The position numbers were made by a program, and so were the translations under genes. A stretch of 39,366 nucleotides of DNA from Isosphaera sp. Lineage in GTDB: Bacteria > Planctomycetota > Planctomycetia > Gemmatales > Gemmataceae. Every line of letters starts with the position of its first letter. The stretch's first letter is position 1. The stretch covers positions 1 to 39,366 of the forward strand of contig PNKH01000077.1 of the NCBI GenBank assembly GCA_013822345.1. The letters run 5' to 3'. Shown here in pieces: positions 1 to 8,918 of the stretch. The notes beneath the pieces were generated by a model that saw nothing but the letters and a program-made list of their open reading frames with translations, did no database searches and was not told the origin of the DNA.

Positions 1-565
1 GGGTTAGTTTGCGCCCGGGGCCAACCAGCACCGTAACGCCGACCCGGCGCCGGCCGCGGTCGGATTGTCGCACGGCCGCCGGACCCCGTCAACCCTCCGC
101 CCGCCGAACCCATGTCGGCGCGACCGCCGCCGGTCGCGACCGGTGGCCGCCCGGTCGCGATCAGCCGGCCGGGGTCGCAGGATGCGGCCGCCGGATGCGT
201 CCGGCGGCCGACCGGGCCGGGGGCGGGCGGCCGGCATCGTCCCCGGGCGGCCGGCCCGCGTCAACCACCCCCCGGAGCGCCTCGGCCGGGCCGGTCAGAA
301 CGCCGCCGACTCCGCCGGCCAGGCGGGTCCTCCGCGGGCGGCCGGTTCGCCCGCGGCCGGGGGTGCGGGCCGTGCGCCCCGGCCGGTTCCGGGCCCGTTG
401 GTATTACTCCGGGGTCGGCGGGGTCGGTCGGGGCGGGCCTGAGGGGGGTGCTGATGACCCCCCTACTTTCTATCTACCGAGTGACCGCGGTAATCCGGGT
501 CCGGGTCCGAGTCCGAGCCGGAACGGCCGCGGGGCGCGGGACTCCCGGCTCGGGCTCGGGTCGGT

Positions 566-711
566 CCGACCACCGGGGTCAGTCGGGGGCGGGCTCATGG
601 CCGCCGCACCGGCCCCGCCGACTTCCGGCCCCGACCCCGGCGCCGGCGTCATGGGGCCGGGGTCGGGGGCCCGACCGAGCCCCGCCCCCGACTGACCCCG
701 GTGGTAGTCGG
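566..711. repeat. Large inverted repeat (palindromic intergenic element)
   Basis: The left end (about 568-596) reads ACCACCGGGGTCAGTCGGGG and continues as GCGGGCTC. The right end (677-711) is its near-perfect reverse complement, containing CCCCGACTGACCCCGGTGGT. Between them a second, inner inverted repeat pairs GGCCCCGACCCCGGC with GCCGGGGTCGGGGGCC, so the unit could fold into one long hairpin of about 145 nt. Related ends occur again at 7450-7698 and 7915-7940, so this is a dispersed family. It could be a MITE-like or REP-like element; no protein is encoded. Confidence 0.7.
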
Positions 712-1695
712 ACGCGGGAAGCGGTCGTGTGGGGTGAGTGCCGCTCGGCGGGGTGACGGTCAGGTGGGGTCCGCCGGGCGGACTTACCCTCCCCCCCGGG
801 GCCGACGGCGCGGGTCCGCCGCGAACGTCTCCCCTCCCACACTCCCCGGTAACCTGCAGCTTTCGTTCTGATAGTAGCCTGTCAATCGGCCGGGGGGGCG
901 GGCCTCCAGGCGGGAGTCGGTTTGACACCCGGCGGGTTTGACGGGAGAAGTTGCTGGGTTTCACGCAAGTTTCCGGCGGCGTCCCCTTCCGCGCGGGGGT
1001 GCGGGCCGTTTACTTGGCGACGCCAAACAATTCGACCCCGCCGCGGCCGGTGAGGGTTTAGGGCCTCCGAAGGCCCGCCCGGAAGCCCCTGGCGGCCTCT
1101 GGGCGGCGATCGGCCCCAGGGTGCTTCCCGTCGGGCGGGCGGCGGTGGGCACGGGGGGGCGGTAATCGCGAATGCCGGGGTCGCCGCTATGTCGAAAAGA
1201 AAACACCCCGAATGCACCATTTCGGCCCGGGTCGCGGTCGCACCGCCGGGGGCTCGGGAGTCGACCGTCCCGGGCGGCAACCGGCGACGAACCGGGCATC
1301 GACCGGCCCGGCCGCCTGGAGCCCGTCTCGGGTTAGCTCGAAGCCCCTCTCCGGGTGGGCATGCCGAATCAGGTCTACCGGTATCCCACCGGTGTATCCC
1401 ATGCCCGGCGACGGTGGGCCTGGGCCTCCGGTTCATCACAGGTTCCCCGGTCGATCGCCCGGCTGTGGCGACGTTTCCCGGCACGGCGGCCAAGGTGTGG
1501 GCGGAGGACGAGGCGCGGCTCGGGCCGAAGCACTTGCCCCCGGGTCCGTGCGCTCCGGGCCGGCGGCTCGGCTCCGGTACGACGAGCTGTACGGGTGGGG
1601 GTTCGCCCAGCCGCCGGCCGAATCGGCCGCGCCGCCGCCGGGGTCTCTCGTCCCACCGGATGGGCCGGGCACGGCTCGGCACGCACACCGGGGGC

Positions 1696-1869
1696 TCAGG
1701 ACGGACGGCCGCTCTCGGGCTTGGCCTCCCCCGCGGACAACCTCTCCAGGAGCCGGTGTTGCTCCTCGACCAGGCGCTCCAACCGCGCGAGTCTGGCCTC
1801 CAGGGGGGCCAACAACTCCTGGACCAGCGGGGTGATCGTCGGCCTCAGGTCGATCTGGTAAGTTTCCAC
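1696..1869 (-). CDS. Small coiled-coil protein, 57 residues (unrecognised)
   Basis: This short frame starts at GTG (1869-1867), and a GGAGG Shine-Dalgarno sits six bases upstream, well placed for that start. It begins V-E-T-Y-Q-I-D-L-R-P and continues into an amphipathic helix with leucines spaced like heptads (LVQELLAPLEARLARL, then ERLVEEQHRLLERL), ending in a polar tail GEAKPESGRPS. The composition is rich in Glu, Leu and Arg but not in the Pro/Gly/Ala runs typical of spurious frames nearby. No membrane segment or enzyme motif is present. It may form homo-oligomers or bind a partner through the helix. I do not recognise the family. It stands alone in a gene-poor region, so it could also be a remnant of a larger gene. 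Confidence 0.5.
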   Translation of the reverse strand: METYQIDLRPTITPLVQELLAPLEARLARLERLVEEQHRLLERLSAGEAKPESGRPS

Positions 1870-2330
1870 GCTGACCTCCAGTTCCCGGGCGGGTGCGAGC
1901 GCGGCCCGCGGTCGGGCCGCCGGGACTCGATTGCCGCCGAGGCCCCACCCCCGGTCGAACAGGGGCTGATCCCCGTCGGCCCGGGCGAGCTGCCCGTGAC
2001 CTCACCACCGGTCCCGGCGCCCGGAACCCGACGGACCACCACCCCCATGAATCGAAGGCGGCATGACCCGGGTTGAGGTAACCCCGGGTCGTGCGGATGC
2101 CGGGGCGGGAGTATCGTTCCGGTGTGCGCACCCGGAATGAGCATACCGAAACGACGCCGAGGTGCAACAACCTCCCCGGACGGACGAAGAACCGATCGGC
2201 CGGTCGGCCCCGGGCGCGGGCCGACCGCAGCCGAGCCCGGCGCGGCGCCCTCCGCCTCCGACCACCGTCCACGTTCGGGATGTCGGGGCGAGCCGACGGG
2301 TCCCCTCGGGTGGTCGACCGACGGGGAATC

Positions 2331-2357
2331 GGGTAGAGTGTAATTCAAACTCTACCC
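2331..2357 (+). promoter_or_regulatory. 9-bp hairpin just upstream of the kinase start
   Basis: GGGTAGAGT (2331-2339) and ACTCTACCC (2349-2357) are perfect inverted repeats around a nine-base AT-rich loop, ending 12 bases before the ATG at 2370. In such GC-rich surroundings an AT-containing palindrome at this position may be an operator or a 5' leader hairpin. No clear -35/-10 pair was found with it. Confidence 0.35.
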
Positions 2358-2369
2358 CGAAGGTCCGTC

Positions 2370-5177
2370 ATGCCCCCTGCCGAACCCGAGCAGACGATCG
2401 ACCTGTCCTCCGGGACGCCCTTCGGACCCGCCTGGGCCCGCTACGACGCGGCGTGGCACGAGGCCCTCCTGACCGACGGCGCGCCGCCCGACCGCGACCA
2501 GTTCCTGACGGGCGACGGGCCCGACCGCGACCGACTGGCGTCGGAGTTGAGCCACATCGACGGGGCGTACCTGCGGCTCCGGGACCTGATCCAGGCCGGC
2601 GTCGCGAGCCTGTCGCCCGGCGGCTCGGCGCCCGTCGAGCCACCCCCGACCCCGTCCCCCGCCCGGTTCGGGGGGACGGTCTTCTCCCTCCACCCCGGCC
2701 GCGGGCCGGACCCCGGGCCACCGGCGGACGGCTGCCCGCCCCCCGTGACCGCCCACTCCGCCGAGGTCACCGGGGTCGCGCCCCGGGCCGCGGTCGCCCC
2801 GCTGGCGGCCGGCACCGCCCTGGGCGGGTACGAGCTGCTCGGGGTGGTCGCGCACGGGGGGATGGGGGTGGTGTACAAGGCCCGGCACACCCGCCTCGAC
2901 CGGCTCGCCGCCATCAAGATGATCCTGGCCGGGGCCCACGCCCCCGCCGACCACCTCGCCCGGTTCCGGGCCGAGGCCCAGGTCGTCGCCAGCCTCCAGC
3001 ACCCGAACATCGTCCAGCTCTACGAGGTCGGGGAGCACGGCGACCTGCCGTTCATCGCCCTGGAGTTCGTGGACGGCGGGAGCCTGGCGCACAAGGCCGG
3101 GGGCCGGCCGGTCGACCCGCGGGAGGCGGCCGGGCTGGTCGAGGCGATGGCCCGGGCCGTCCACTACGCCCACGAGAAGGGGGTGATCCACCGGGACCTG
3201 AAGCCGGCGAACGTCCTGCTGACCGCCGGCGGGGCCCCGAAGGTGACCGACTTCGGGCTGGCCAAGCGGCTGGAGACGGACTCCGGCCGGACCCGCGCCG
3301 GCACCCTCGTCGGCACCCCGAGCTACATGGCCCCGGAGCAGGCGGCCGGGCGGCAGGACCTGATCGGCCCGCAGACCGACGTGTACGGGCTCGGGGCGAT
3401 CCTCTACGAGTTGCTCACCGGCCGGGCCCCGTTCGACGGACCCACCCCCATGTACACGGTCATGGCCGTCCTCCGGACCGAGCCGGTCCCGCCCGGCCGC
3501 CTCCAGCCGAACACCCCCCTGGACCTGGAGACGATCTGCCTGAAGTGCGTGGAGAAGGACCCGGCCCGGCGGTACGCCTCGGCCGCCGACCTGGCCGCCG
3601 ACCTCCGCCGGTACCTGGCCGGGGAGCCGGTCGTGGCCCGCCCGGTCGGGCGGGCGGAGCGGGCGTGGCGGTGGGCCCGGCGGAACCCGGGGGTGGCCGC
3701 CCTGTCCGCCGCCGTGCTCGTCCTGCTCACCACCGTGGCCGTCGGGTCGACCGCGGCCGCCCTCCTGGTGCGGGCGGAGAAGCGGGAGGTCGTGGCGGCC
3801 CTGGGGGAGGCCGAGCGGCAGAAGGGGATCGCGGAGCGGAACGAGGCCGCCGCCCGGGCGGCCGAGGCGGGGGCCGAGGCCGCGCTGAAGCAGACCGAGG
3901 CCGCCCGGGTCGAGGCCGTGACCGCGCACCGCCGGGCCGACGGCTGGGCGGCCGCCGCCGCGGCCGAGCGGGAGGCGGCCCTCGACGCCCTCGGCGGTCT
4001 GGTCACCCGGGTGCAAGACAAGCTCGACGCCCCCGGCACCCAGCAACTGCGGAAGGAGCTCCTGACCCTCGCCCTCGACGGGCTGAAGAAGGTCCCGGCG
4101 ACGGCGGACGACGGGGCACTCGACGTCCGGATGGCCGAGGGGCACCGGCGGCTCGGGGACCTGGCCCAGCGGCTCGGGGACGTCGCGCTGGCCCGCCGGA
4201 GCTACGAGCAGTTCGCCCGGATCGTCCGCCGGCAGGCGGAGGCGAACCCCGGCGACCTCGCGGCCCGGCGGAACCTGTCGGTGGTCGAGGTCAAGCTCGG
4301 GGACCTGGCCAACTCGACCGGGGACCGGGCCACCGCCCGCCGGCACTACGAGGAGGCCCGGACGATCCGGGAGGCCGGCGCCGCGGGGGACGACCAGAAG
4401 GCCAAGGTCGACCTGGCCCAGGTCCTGGTCAAACTGGGCAACGTGAGTCCCCGGGCGGCGGCGGGCGCGCTCTACGAGCGGGCCCTGAGCCTGCGGAAGG
4501 ACCTCCTGGCCGCGGCCCCCCGCGCGTCCGCGGCCCGGGACGTCTGGGTGTCCCACTACCGGCTGGCGGGCTGGCACCTGGAGGGGGGTGACGCGTCCGG
4601 CGCCCGGGCCCACGCCCTGGAGGCGGTCCGGTTGGCCGGGGCCATCACGAAGGCCGGCCCGGGGCTGCCCCAGTACCAGGCGGACCTCGCCACCTCCCAC
4701 GCCCGGCTCGGGGACGTGTTCCGGGCGGAGAAGCGGCCGGCCGAGGCCCGGAAGGAGTACGAGGCGGCGGTGCGGGTGATCGAGCCGTTGGCCGCCGGGA
4801 ACCCGCGGGACTTTGTCCTCCAGATCACCGCCGGGCTCCACCTCGCGCGGGCCGGCCGCCACGCCGACGCCGCCAAGGCGGCCGCCCGGGTGCGCGAACA
4901 GGCCCCGGACAGCGCCTTCCTCCTGTACCACGCCGCGTGCGTGCTCGCGGTCGCCGCGGAGTTCGCGGGGGACGGTGGCGGGGGGGCGACCCCGGAGGAC
5001 CAGAGGCTCGCCGCCGGGTACGCCGAGTCGGCGCTCGCCGCACTCAAGGCCGCGCTGGCCGCCGGGTACGCGGACCACGACCTGGTCCGGACCGACCCGG
5101 AGCTGGCCGCGGTCCGGCAGCTCCCGGGGTTCGCCGAGGTCGCCAGGGGCCTCCGCCCGGCTACCCCAGATCGTTGA
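2370..5177 (+). CDS. Membrane-anchored Ser/Thr protein kinase with TPR region
   Basis: This 935-residue protein has a Pro-rich N-terminus, a Pkn2-type kinase domain at about 153-415, one membrane helix at about 440-466, a charged coiled-coil stretch (470-530) and a C-terminal half of TPR-like helical repeats. Kinase landmarks are visible: the glycine loop AHGGMGVV (161-168), AIK with Lys183, HRDLKPAN from His274, DFG at 294-296 and APEQ at 321-324. The first glycine of the usual GxGxxG is Ala here. The topology suggests a cytoplasmic kinase and a TPR domain across the membrane, a layout common in planctomycetes; substrates are unknown. The last 17 bp overlap the 3' end of the convergent RTX gene, so read-through of either would make antisense RNA to the other. 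Confidence 0.93.
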   Translation: MPPAEPEQTIDLSSGTPFGPAWARYDAAWHEALLTDGAPPDRDQFLTGDGPDRDRLASELSHIDGAYLRLRDLIQAGVASLSPGGSAPVEPPPTPSPARFGGTVFSLHPGRGPDPGPPADGCPPPVTAHSAEVTGVAPRAAVAPLAAGTALGGYELLGVVAHGGMGVVYKARHTRLDRLAAIKMILAGAHAPADHLARFRAEAQVVASLQHPNIVQLYEVGEHGDLPFIALEFVDGGSLAHKAGGRPVDPREAAGLVEAMARAVHYAHEKGVIHRDLKPANVLLTAGGAPKVTDFGLAKRLETDSGRTRAGTLVGTPSYMAPEQAAGRQDLIGPQTDVYGLGAILYELLTGRAPFDGPTPMYTVMAVLRTEPVPPGRLQPNTPLDLETICLKCVEKDPARRYASAADLAADLRRYLAGEPVVARPVGRAERAWRWARRNPGVAALSAAVLVLLTTVAVGSTAAALLVRAEKREVVAALGEAERQKGIAERNEAAARAAEAGAEAALKQTEAARVEAVTAHRRADGWAAAAAAEREAALDALGGLVTRVQDKLDAPGTQQLRKELLTLALDGLKKVPATADDGALDVRMAEGHRRLGDLAQRLGDVALARRSYEQFARIVRRQAEANPGDLAARRNLSVVEVKLGDLANSTGDRATARRHYEEARTIREAGAAGDDQKAKVDLAQVLVKLGNVSPRAAAGALYERALSLRKDLLAAAPRASAARDVWVSHYRLAGWHLEGGDASGARAHALEAVRLAGAITKAGPGLPQYQADLATSHARLGDVFRAEKRPAEARKEYEAAVRVIEPLAAGNPRDFVLQITAGLHLARAGRHADAAKAAARVREQAPDSAFLLYHAACVLAVAAEFAGDGGGGATPEDQRLAAGYAESALAALKAALAAGYADHDLVRTDPELAAVRQLPGFAEVARGLRPATPDR

Positions 5178-6906
5178 GGAACTCGGTGTCGTCCTTGTCG
5201 GTGATGGTGTCGTTGCCCGGGACCCGGGCGAAGAACCAGTCGGCCGACTGCCCGCCGGTCAGGGTGTCAGGGTTCCCGTCGTCGAACACCGTCTGCCCGG
5301 GGGCCCCGGCCCGGAGCCGGAACATCCCCAGCGGCCCGACCCCGGCCCGGATCGCCGCCACCCGGGCCGCGGTGGTGTCCGGCCCGACCCACACCTCCTG
5401 GATGGCGGTCCACGCGACCAGGTCCACGGGGCCGGCGTCGTAGGCGGTGAACCCGGCGATCAGGATGTCCTCCCCGGCGTCTCCCTTCAGCCGGTCCGCC
5501 CCGGGGCCGCCCACCAGGATGTCGCGCCCGGGGCCACCGTTCAGGTCGTCGTCCCCGGCCCCGCCGAACAGGAGGTCGTTCCCGGACTGGCCCATGAGCC
5601 GGTCGTCCCCGCCCAGGCCGATCAGGGTGTCGTCCCCGGCCCCGCCGGTCAGGACATCGTCCTGGTTGGTCCCGATGACCCGCTCGATCACCCCGTTGAG
5701 GGCCAGGCTGGCGCCGGGGGCGATGTTCTGGGCCGACCCGTTCGTCCGGGACAGGTCCACGTTCACCCCCGACGCCGTCGTCCGCGAGAAGTCGAGGGTG
5801 TCGACCCCGCCGGTATCGGTGATCACGTCGGTCCCGCCGGCCACCAGGACGTAGGTGTCGTTCCCGGCCCCGCCGTTCAGCACGTCGTTCCCGCCCCCGC
5901 CGAACAGGACGTTGTCGGCCGCGCTCCCGACGATGGTGTCGGCGAACACGGTCCCGTCCAGGTTCTCGACCTGCCCGCCGACGATCAACACCTGGTTGCC
6001 GTTCGTGTCCGTGATCACGCCGTTGGCCAGGTTCGCGTTCACCCCGAACCGGCCGCGGGTCAGGCGGATGGAGTCGTTCCCGTTGCCCTCGACGATCGTG
6101 ATGCGGCTCCCCGGCTGCAGGTCGTAGGTGTCGTTGCCGTCGCCCCCGGCGAAGAGCAGGTCCACTTCCGCGGTGTCGGTGAACCTGTCATCGAAGCGGG
6201 TCCCGAGGAGCGCCTCGATGGTCCCCGAGAAGAAGACCCGCCCGTCCAGGTCCGTCACCATCGTGGCGGTCGTCCCCACGGTCGCGGTAATCCCCTGGTC
6301 GCTCGACCCGAAGTCGAGGGTGTCGTCCCCGCCGTCGTCGGTGATGGTGACATCGCTCCCCGGGGCGAGCCGGTACATGTCGTTGCCCAGGCCGCCGTTC
6401 AGCGTCAGCAGCTCGATCGGGGTGTTGTCGATGAAGGTGTCGTTCCCGCTCGTGCCGGTGACGCTCGACACCGTGCCCACGACGGACACCCCGCCCCCGC
6501 CGGCGAACGTCACGGTCGTCGTGTTCAGCCGGATGGTAGCGGTGATCGCCCGGGCGGAGGCGCTGAAGTCGAGGGCGACGGTCCCGCCGACCCGGGTAAC
6601 CGTCCCGGCCGCCCCGGTCGCCCCGCCGGTGAACTGGACCGTCTGCGCGAAGGCCCCGGGCGAGTAGTCCACCACCAGCGAGTCGCCCTCGCCCGCCGCC
6701 CCCGTGATCCGGATCGAGTCGACGTTGTTCGCGTTCTGCCTCTTGACGACGGCCCCGTCGTTGAGGATCTCGAACCTGTTGCCGTTTAGCCGGACGGTGA
6801 TGACGTCCGCCCCGTTGCCCACCGGGGCGTCGTACGCCAGGACCGCCGGGGCATCGCGGGGCTGGAGTTCCTCGAGAGCGAACCGGGTGCGGCGGGTGGT
6901 GGTCAC
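5161..6906 (-). CDS. Exported RTX-type calcium-binding repeat protein
   Basis: The protein has 581 residues. It starts at GTG 6906, with GGGAG about eight bases upstream. The N-terminus MTTTRRTRFALEELQPRDAP resembles the Arg-rich 'LE-x-x-x-P' export leader found on many planctomycete surface proteins. Glycine/aspartate nonapeptide repeats of the GGxGxDxxx type occur singly at about 169-180, 253-262 and 334-352 and densely at 419-485 (for example GGAGDDTLIGLGGDDRL), forming a calcium-binding parallel beta-roll. Between them are beta-rich repeats. The C-terminus DTLTGGQSADWFF is a motif I associate with planctomycete RTX-like proteins. No catalytic domain is evident, so a structural or adhesive cell-surface role is inferred. 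The promoter at 7052-7080 probably drives it, leaving a leader of about 140 nt. Confidence 0.88.
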   Translation of the reverse strand: MTTTRRTRFALEELQPRDAPAVLAYDAPVGNGADVITVRLNGNRFEILNDGAVVKRQNANNVDSIRITGAAGEGDSLVVDYSPGAFAQTVQFTGGATGAAGTVTRVGGTVALDFSASARAITATIRLNTTTVTFAGGGGVSVVGTVSSVTGTSGNDTFIDNTPIELLTLNGGLGNDMYRLAPGSDVTITDDGGDDTLDFGSSDQGITATVGTTATMVTDLDGRVFFSGTIEALLGTRFDDRFTDTAEVDLLFAGGDGNDTYDLQPGSRITIVEGNGNDSIRLTRGRFGVNANLANGVITDTNGNQVLIVGGQVENLDGTVFADTIVGSAADNVLFGGGGNDVLNGGAGNDTYVLVAGGTDVITDTGGVDTLDFSRTTASGVNVDLSRTNGSAQNIAPGASLALNGVIERVIGTNQDDVLTGGAGDDTLIGLGGDDRLMGQSGNDLLFGGAGDDDLNGGPGRDILVGGPGADRLKGDAGEDILIAGFTAYDAGPVDLVAWTAIQEVWVGPDTTAARVAAIRAGVGPLGMFRLRAGAPGQTVFDDGNPDTLTGGQSADWFFARVPGNDTITDKDDTEFLNDLG

Positions 6907-7051
6907 GGGCGAGACTCCCGGGTGGGTGGTGGAAGGAAGGCGAGGGCGGGGAAGGGCCGGGTGCGTGACGCGCGGGACGTGTGCCGCAAACTCCGGACAG
7001 CCCCGGGTTCACGGACCTGATGCCCACACAGTGTTCAAGCGTCGTTCAGAC

Positions 7052-7080
7052 AATGTATCGGGGGGGTAACCTCCTGTCAA
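7052..7080 (-). promoter_or_regulatory. Sigma70-like promoter for the RTX gene
   Basis: On the minus strand a perfect TTGACA (7080-7075) is followed by a 17-base spacer and TACATT (7057-7052). It points at the RTX gene starting at 6906. A consensus -35 at optimal spacing is rare by chance in DNA this GC-rich. Transcription would start near 7045. Confidence 0.6.
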
Positions 7081-7230
7081 CCGCACGGCTCGGTGGGGGC
7101 GCAAGAGATGTTGTTCGCGGTCGGGCGTTCGCGTTCGCTGGGGGGTGGACCTGCCGGCGGGGCGACGGCAAGCCGCTGCGGACAGGCGCGGTCCTGGCCA
7201 CTGCGGCGGACCCCCCGGGTGGCCGGGCGG

Positions 7231-7404
7231 CACGACCGGACGCCGGCGATCATCACACCGGACCGGTTCGCGGTTTGGTTGGGCCCGGACACCCCGGCGG
7301 ACGAACGGCTCCGGATGCTGGCCCCGTTCCCGGCCGAGCGGGTGGCCGCCGCCGACGCCTCCGTGCTGGTCAACTCGCTGAACTTCGACGGCCCGGAATG
7401 TCTG
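7231..7404 (+). pseudogene. C-terminal fragment of a SRAP (YedK/HMCES-like) protein
   Basis: The translated stretch includes HDRTPAIITPDRFAVWLGPD, then MLAPFPAERV, and ends VLVNSLNFDGPECL. This matches the C-terminal part of SRAP proteins, where HDRMPvIL, a W-L-D/G segment, PYPAERM and VN-x-x-xNDGPE are conserved. The family forms DNA-protein crosslinks at abasic sites using an N-terminal Cys2. Here the N-terminal two thirds, including the catalytic Cys and the middle of the domain, are absent; upstream sequence in this frame does not match the family. The conserved Met after HDR is Thr. After PECL the frame runs into palindromic repeat DNA. I read it as a decayed remnant, not a working gene. 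Confidence 0.65.
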
Positions 7405-7449
7405 GCGGGCCGAGCGGGCCCCGGGCGGCCGCGGGGCGGTCGCCCGGGC

Positions 7450-7698
7450 GACCACCGGCGTCAGTCGGGGGCGGGGCTTGTTTGGGCCGGATCCCGCTCC
7501 CCGCGGCCGCCGGTCCCCGGGGTCGCCCCGGAGGCCCCTGGCGGCCCCGTAGAGGCCGGTCCGGCCGGTCGCGGGCACCGGCCCTACCCCAGGCCGAGTC
7601 GACGGAATAGGAGCGCCAACGGGAGCGGCAGTAGGAATGACAGTAGGGGTGGTCAGGACGGGGTGAACCAACCGGGGCCCGCCCCCGACTGAGAAACC
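7450..7698. repeat. Palindromic intergenic element, second copy
   Basis: The left end (7450-7480) reads ACCACCGGCGTCAGTCGGGG followed by GCGGGGCTTG, and the right end (7674-7692) is the partial inverse CCCGCCCCCGACTGA. The ends match those of the element at 566-711, but the interior differs. It begins just after the SRAP fragment. Confidence 0.55.
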
Positions 7699-7721
7699 GT
7701 TCCAAAAGGTGGTTGGCAGTC

Positions 7722-7800
7722 AGGCGCGGGCCGCCACGGGGGGCGGCCCCTACCGACGCAGGCGTTCCGTAGGGGCCGCCCCCCGTGGCGGCCCGCGCCT
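7722..7800. repeat. Perfect 32-bp inverted repeat (hairpin)
   Basis: The arms 7722-7753 and 7769-7800 are exact reverse complements over 32 bases, separated by 15 bases. The arm contains GGGCCGCCACGGGGGGCGGC. It lies in a gene-free stretch directly after the element at 7450-7698. There is no T-tract, so it is not a classical intrinsic terminator. It is probably a dispersed hairpin repeat. Confidence 0.8.
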
Positions 7801-7830
7801 CGGCGACAGATGCCGCTTCAGGAACAGTTT

Positions 7831-7940
7831 CTGACACCGGTGGTCGCGGTAATCGGGATGACAACGGGAGCGACCGTGGGGATGGTCAGGGGCAGGGGAG
7901 GGAACCAGGGTCCACCCCCGACTGACACCGGTGGTCGCCC
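7831..7940. repeat. Further partial copies of the ACACCGGTGGTCG repeat
   Basis: CTGACACCGGTGGTCG occurs at 7831-7846 and again within CCCCCGACTGACACCGGTGG (from 7915). The copies are direct repeats about 90 bp apart and share the end sequence of the elements at 566-711 and 7450-7698. The 7840s copy continues with CGCGGTAATCGGG, which resembles a sequence near 485-499. Confidence 0.5.
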
Positions 7941-7996
7941 GAGTGACCGCGACCCGCTCCCGCCCGGGTTGGTGTTCACCCTCCCCCTCCGACTCC

Positions 7997-8916
7997 CTAG
8001 TGTCCTGAGTTGCGAGTTCGTTTACAAACGTCCTCGACCCGGCGGAGGATCAGGTCGGCGGTTGCCGTCCACTTGAACGGCTTGGGGTTCGCGTTGTGTT
8101 CGGCCAGGTACGACTCGATCGCCTGCTCCAGAGCCTCGACCGTCTTGAACACCCCCCGGCGGATCCGCTTCTCGGTGATCTCGGCGAAGAACCGCTCGAC
8201 CTGGTTGAGCCACGACCCGCTCGTCGGGGTGAAGTGGACCACGAACCGCGGGTGCCTCGCCAGCCACCGCCTCACCGCCGGGGTCTTGTGGGTGGCGTAG
8301 TTGTCCAGGACCAGGTGGACGCCCACCCCGTCCTCCCCGGGGACCGCCCCGTCGATGCCGGCCAGGAACGTGACGAACTCCTGGCGCCGGTGCCGGCGGT
8401 GGCACCGCCCGATCACCTTCCCGGTCGCCACGTCCAGGGCGGCGAAGAGCGACGTGCCGGACGTAGTCGTGGGTGCCCCGCTCGGCCTGGACGGGGGTCA
8501 TCGGGAGGACCGGTTGGGTCCGGCCCAGCGCCTGGACCTGGGACTCCTCGTCCACGCTGAACACGACGGCCCGGTCGGGCGGGTGCAGGTACAGGCCGAC
8601 CACGTCCCGGACCTTCCCCACGAAGTACGGGCCGGTGGGGTTGCAGGCCGAACGCCCGCCAGATCCGGGAGATGGCGGTCTGGGACAGGCCGGTGGCGTC
8701 GGCCATCCCGCGGGTGCTCCAGTGGGTGGCGTCCGCCGGCTCGGACTCGAGCGTCCGGGTGACCACGTCCTCGACCTGGGCGTCGGTGATGGCCCGGGGC
8801 GGGCCGGGTCGCGGCCCGTCGGTCAGCCCGTCCAGTCGCTTGTCGAGGAACCGCTGCCGCCACTTCCCGACCGTGGGCCGGGTGACCCGGAGGTCAGCCG
8901 CGATGGCGGTATTGGC
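7997..8916 (-). pseudogene. Truncated, frameshifted IS630-family transposase
   Basis: Read on the minus strand, the N-terminal helix-turn-helix part (TAIAADLRVTRPTVGKWRQR) starts at the 8917 junction and runs to GLQPHRP near 8640. The frame then shifts, and a short deletion removes several residues before [15 protein letters not shown] second shift near 8455 falls at a GGCAC-like repeat, between THDYVRH and [12 protein letters not shown]. The last part carries [12 protein letters not shown] (second catalytic Asp), [13 protein letters not shown] (catalytic Glu) and ends at 7997. The first catalytic Asp lies in FSVDEESQ. Thus all three DDE residues survive but in three frames, and the N-terminus is cut off by the younger IS at 8919. 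The element is dead unless rescued. Confidence 0.85.
7998..8916 (-). mobile_element. IS630-family element remnant (older, truncated)
   Basis: The left end retains a TA (7998-7999) followed by GTGTCCTGAGTTGCGAGTTC, the kind of terminus expected for this family. The matching right inverted repeat is missing: the element stops at 8916-8918, where the second IS begins, and the sequence beyond that IS is integrase coding DNA, not transposase. Confidence 0.7.
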
Positions 8917-8918
8917 TA

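Larger units (their letters stand above)
1..2369. other. Long GC-rich region with almost no genes
   Basis: I see no convincing protein gene here apart from the small minus-strand frame at 1696-1869. The open frames that cross it on both strands are rich in Arg, Pro, Gly and Ala. They overlap one another and match no family I recognise, as expected for very GC-rich DNA with few stop codons. It holds the palindromic repeat at 566-711 and a small hairpin just before the kinase gene at 2370. Short less GC-rich patches lie around 860-880 and 1185-1220, but I could not tie them to a promoter or RNA. Confidence 0.6.

Noticed and set aside
842-960. TTGACA boxes near 870 (minus) and 922 (plus)
   Set aside because: Neither has a -10-like box at 16-18 bases, and neither faces a gene.
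1187-1402. A minus-strand frame starting MGYTGGIPVDLIRHAHPERG
   Set aside because: The first residues look plausible, but it soon turns Arg/Pro/Gly-rich, has no evident ribosome site and no recognised family.
2352-5078. A long minus-strand open frame opposite the first kinase
   Set aside because: The plus-strand frame encodes a clear kinase with all motifs; the opposite frame shows only low-complexity Gly/Arg/Val/Leu sequence.
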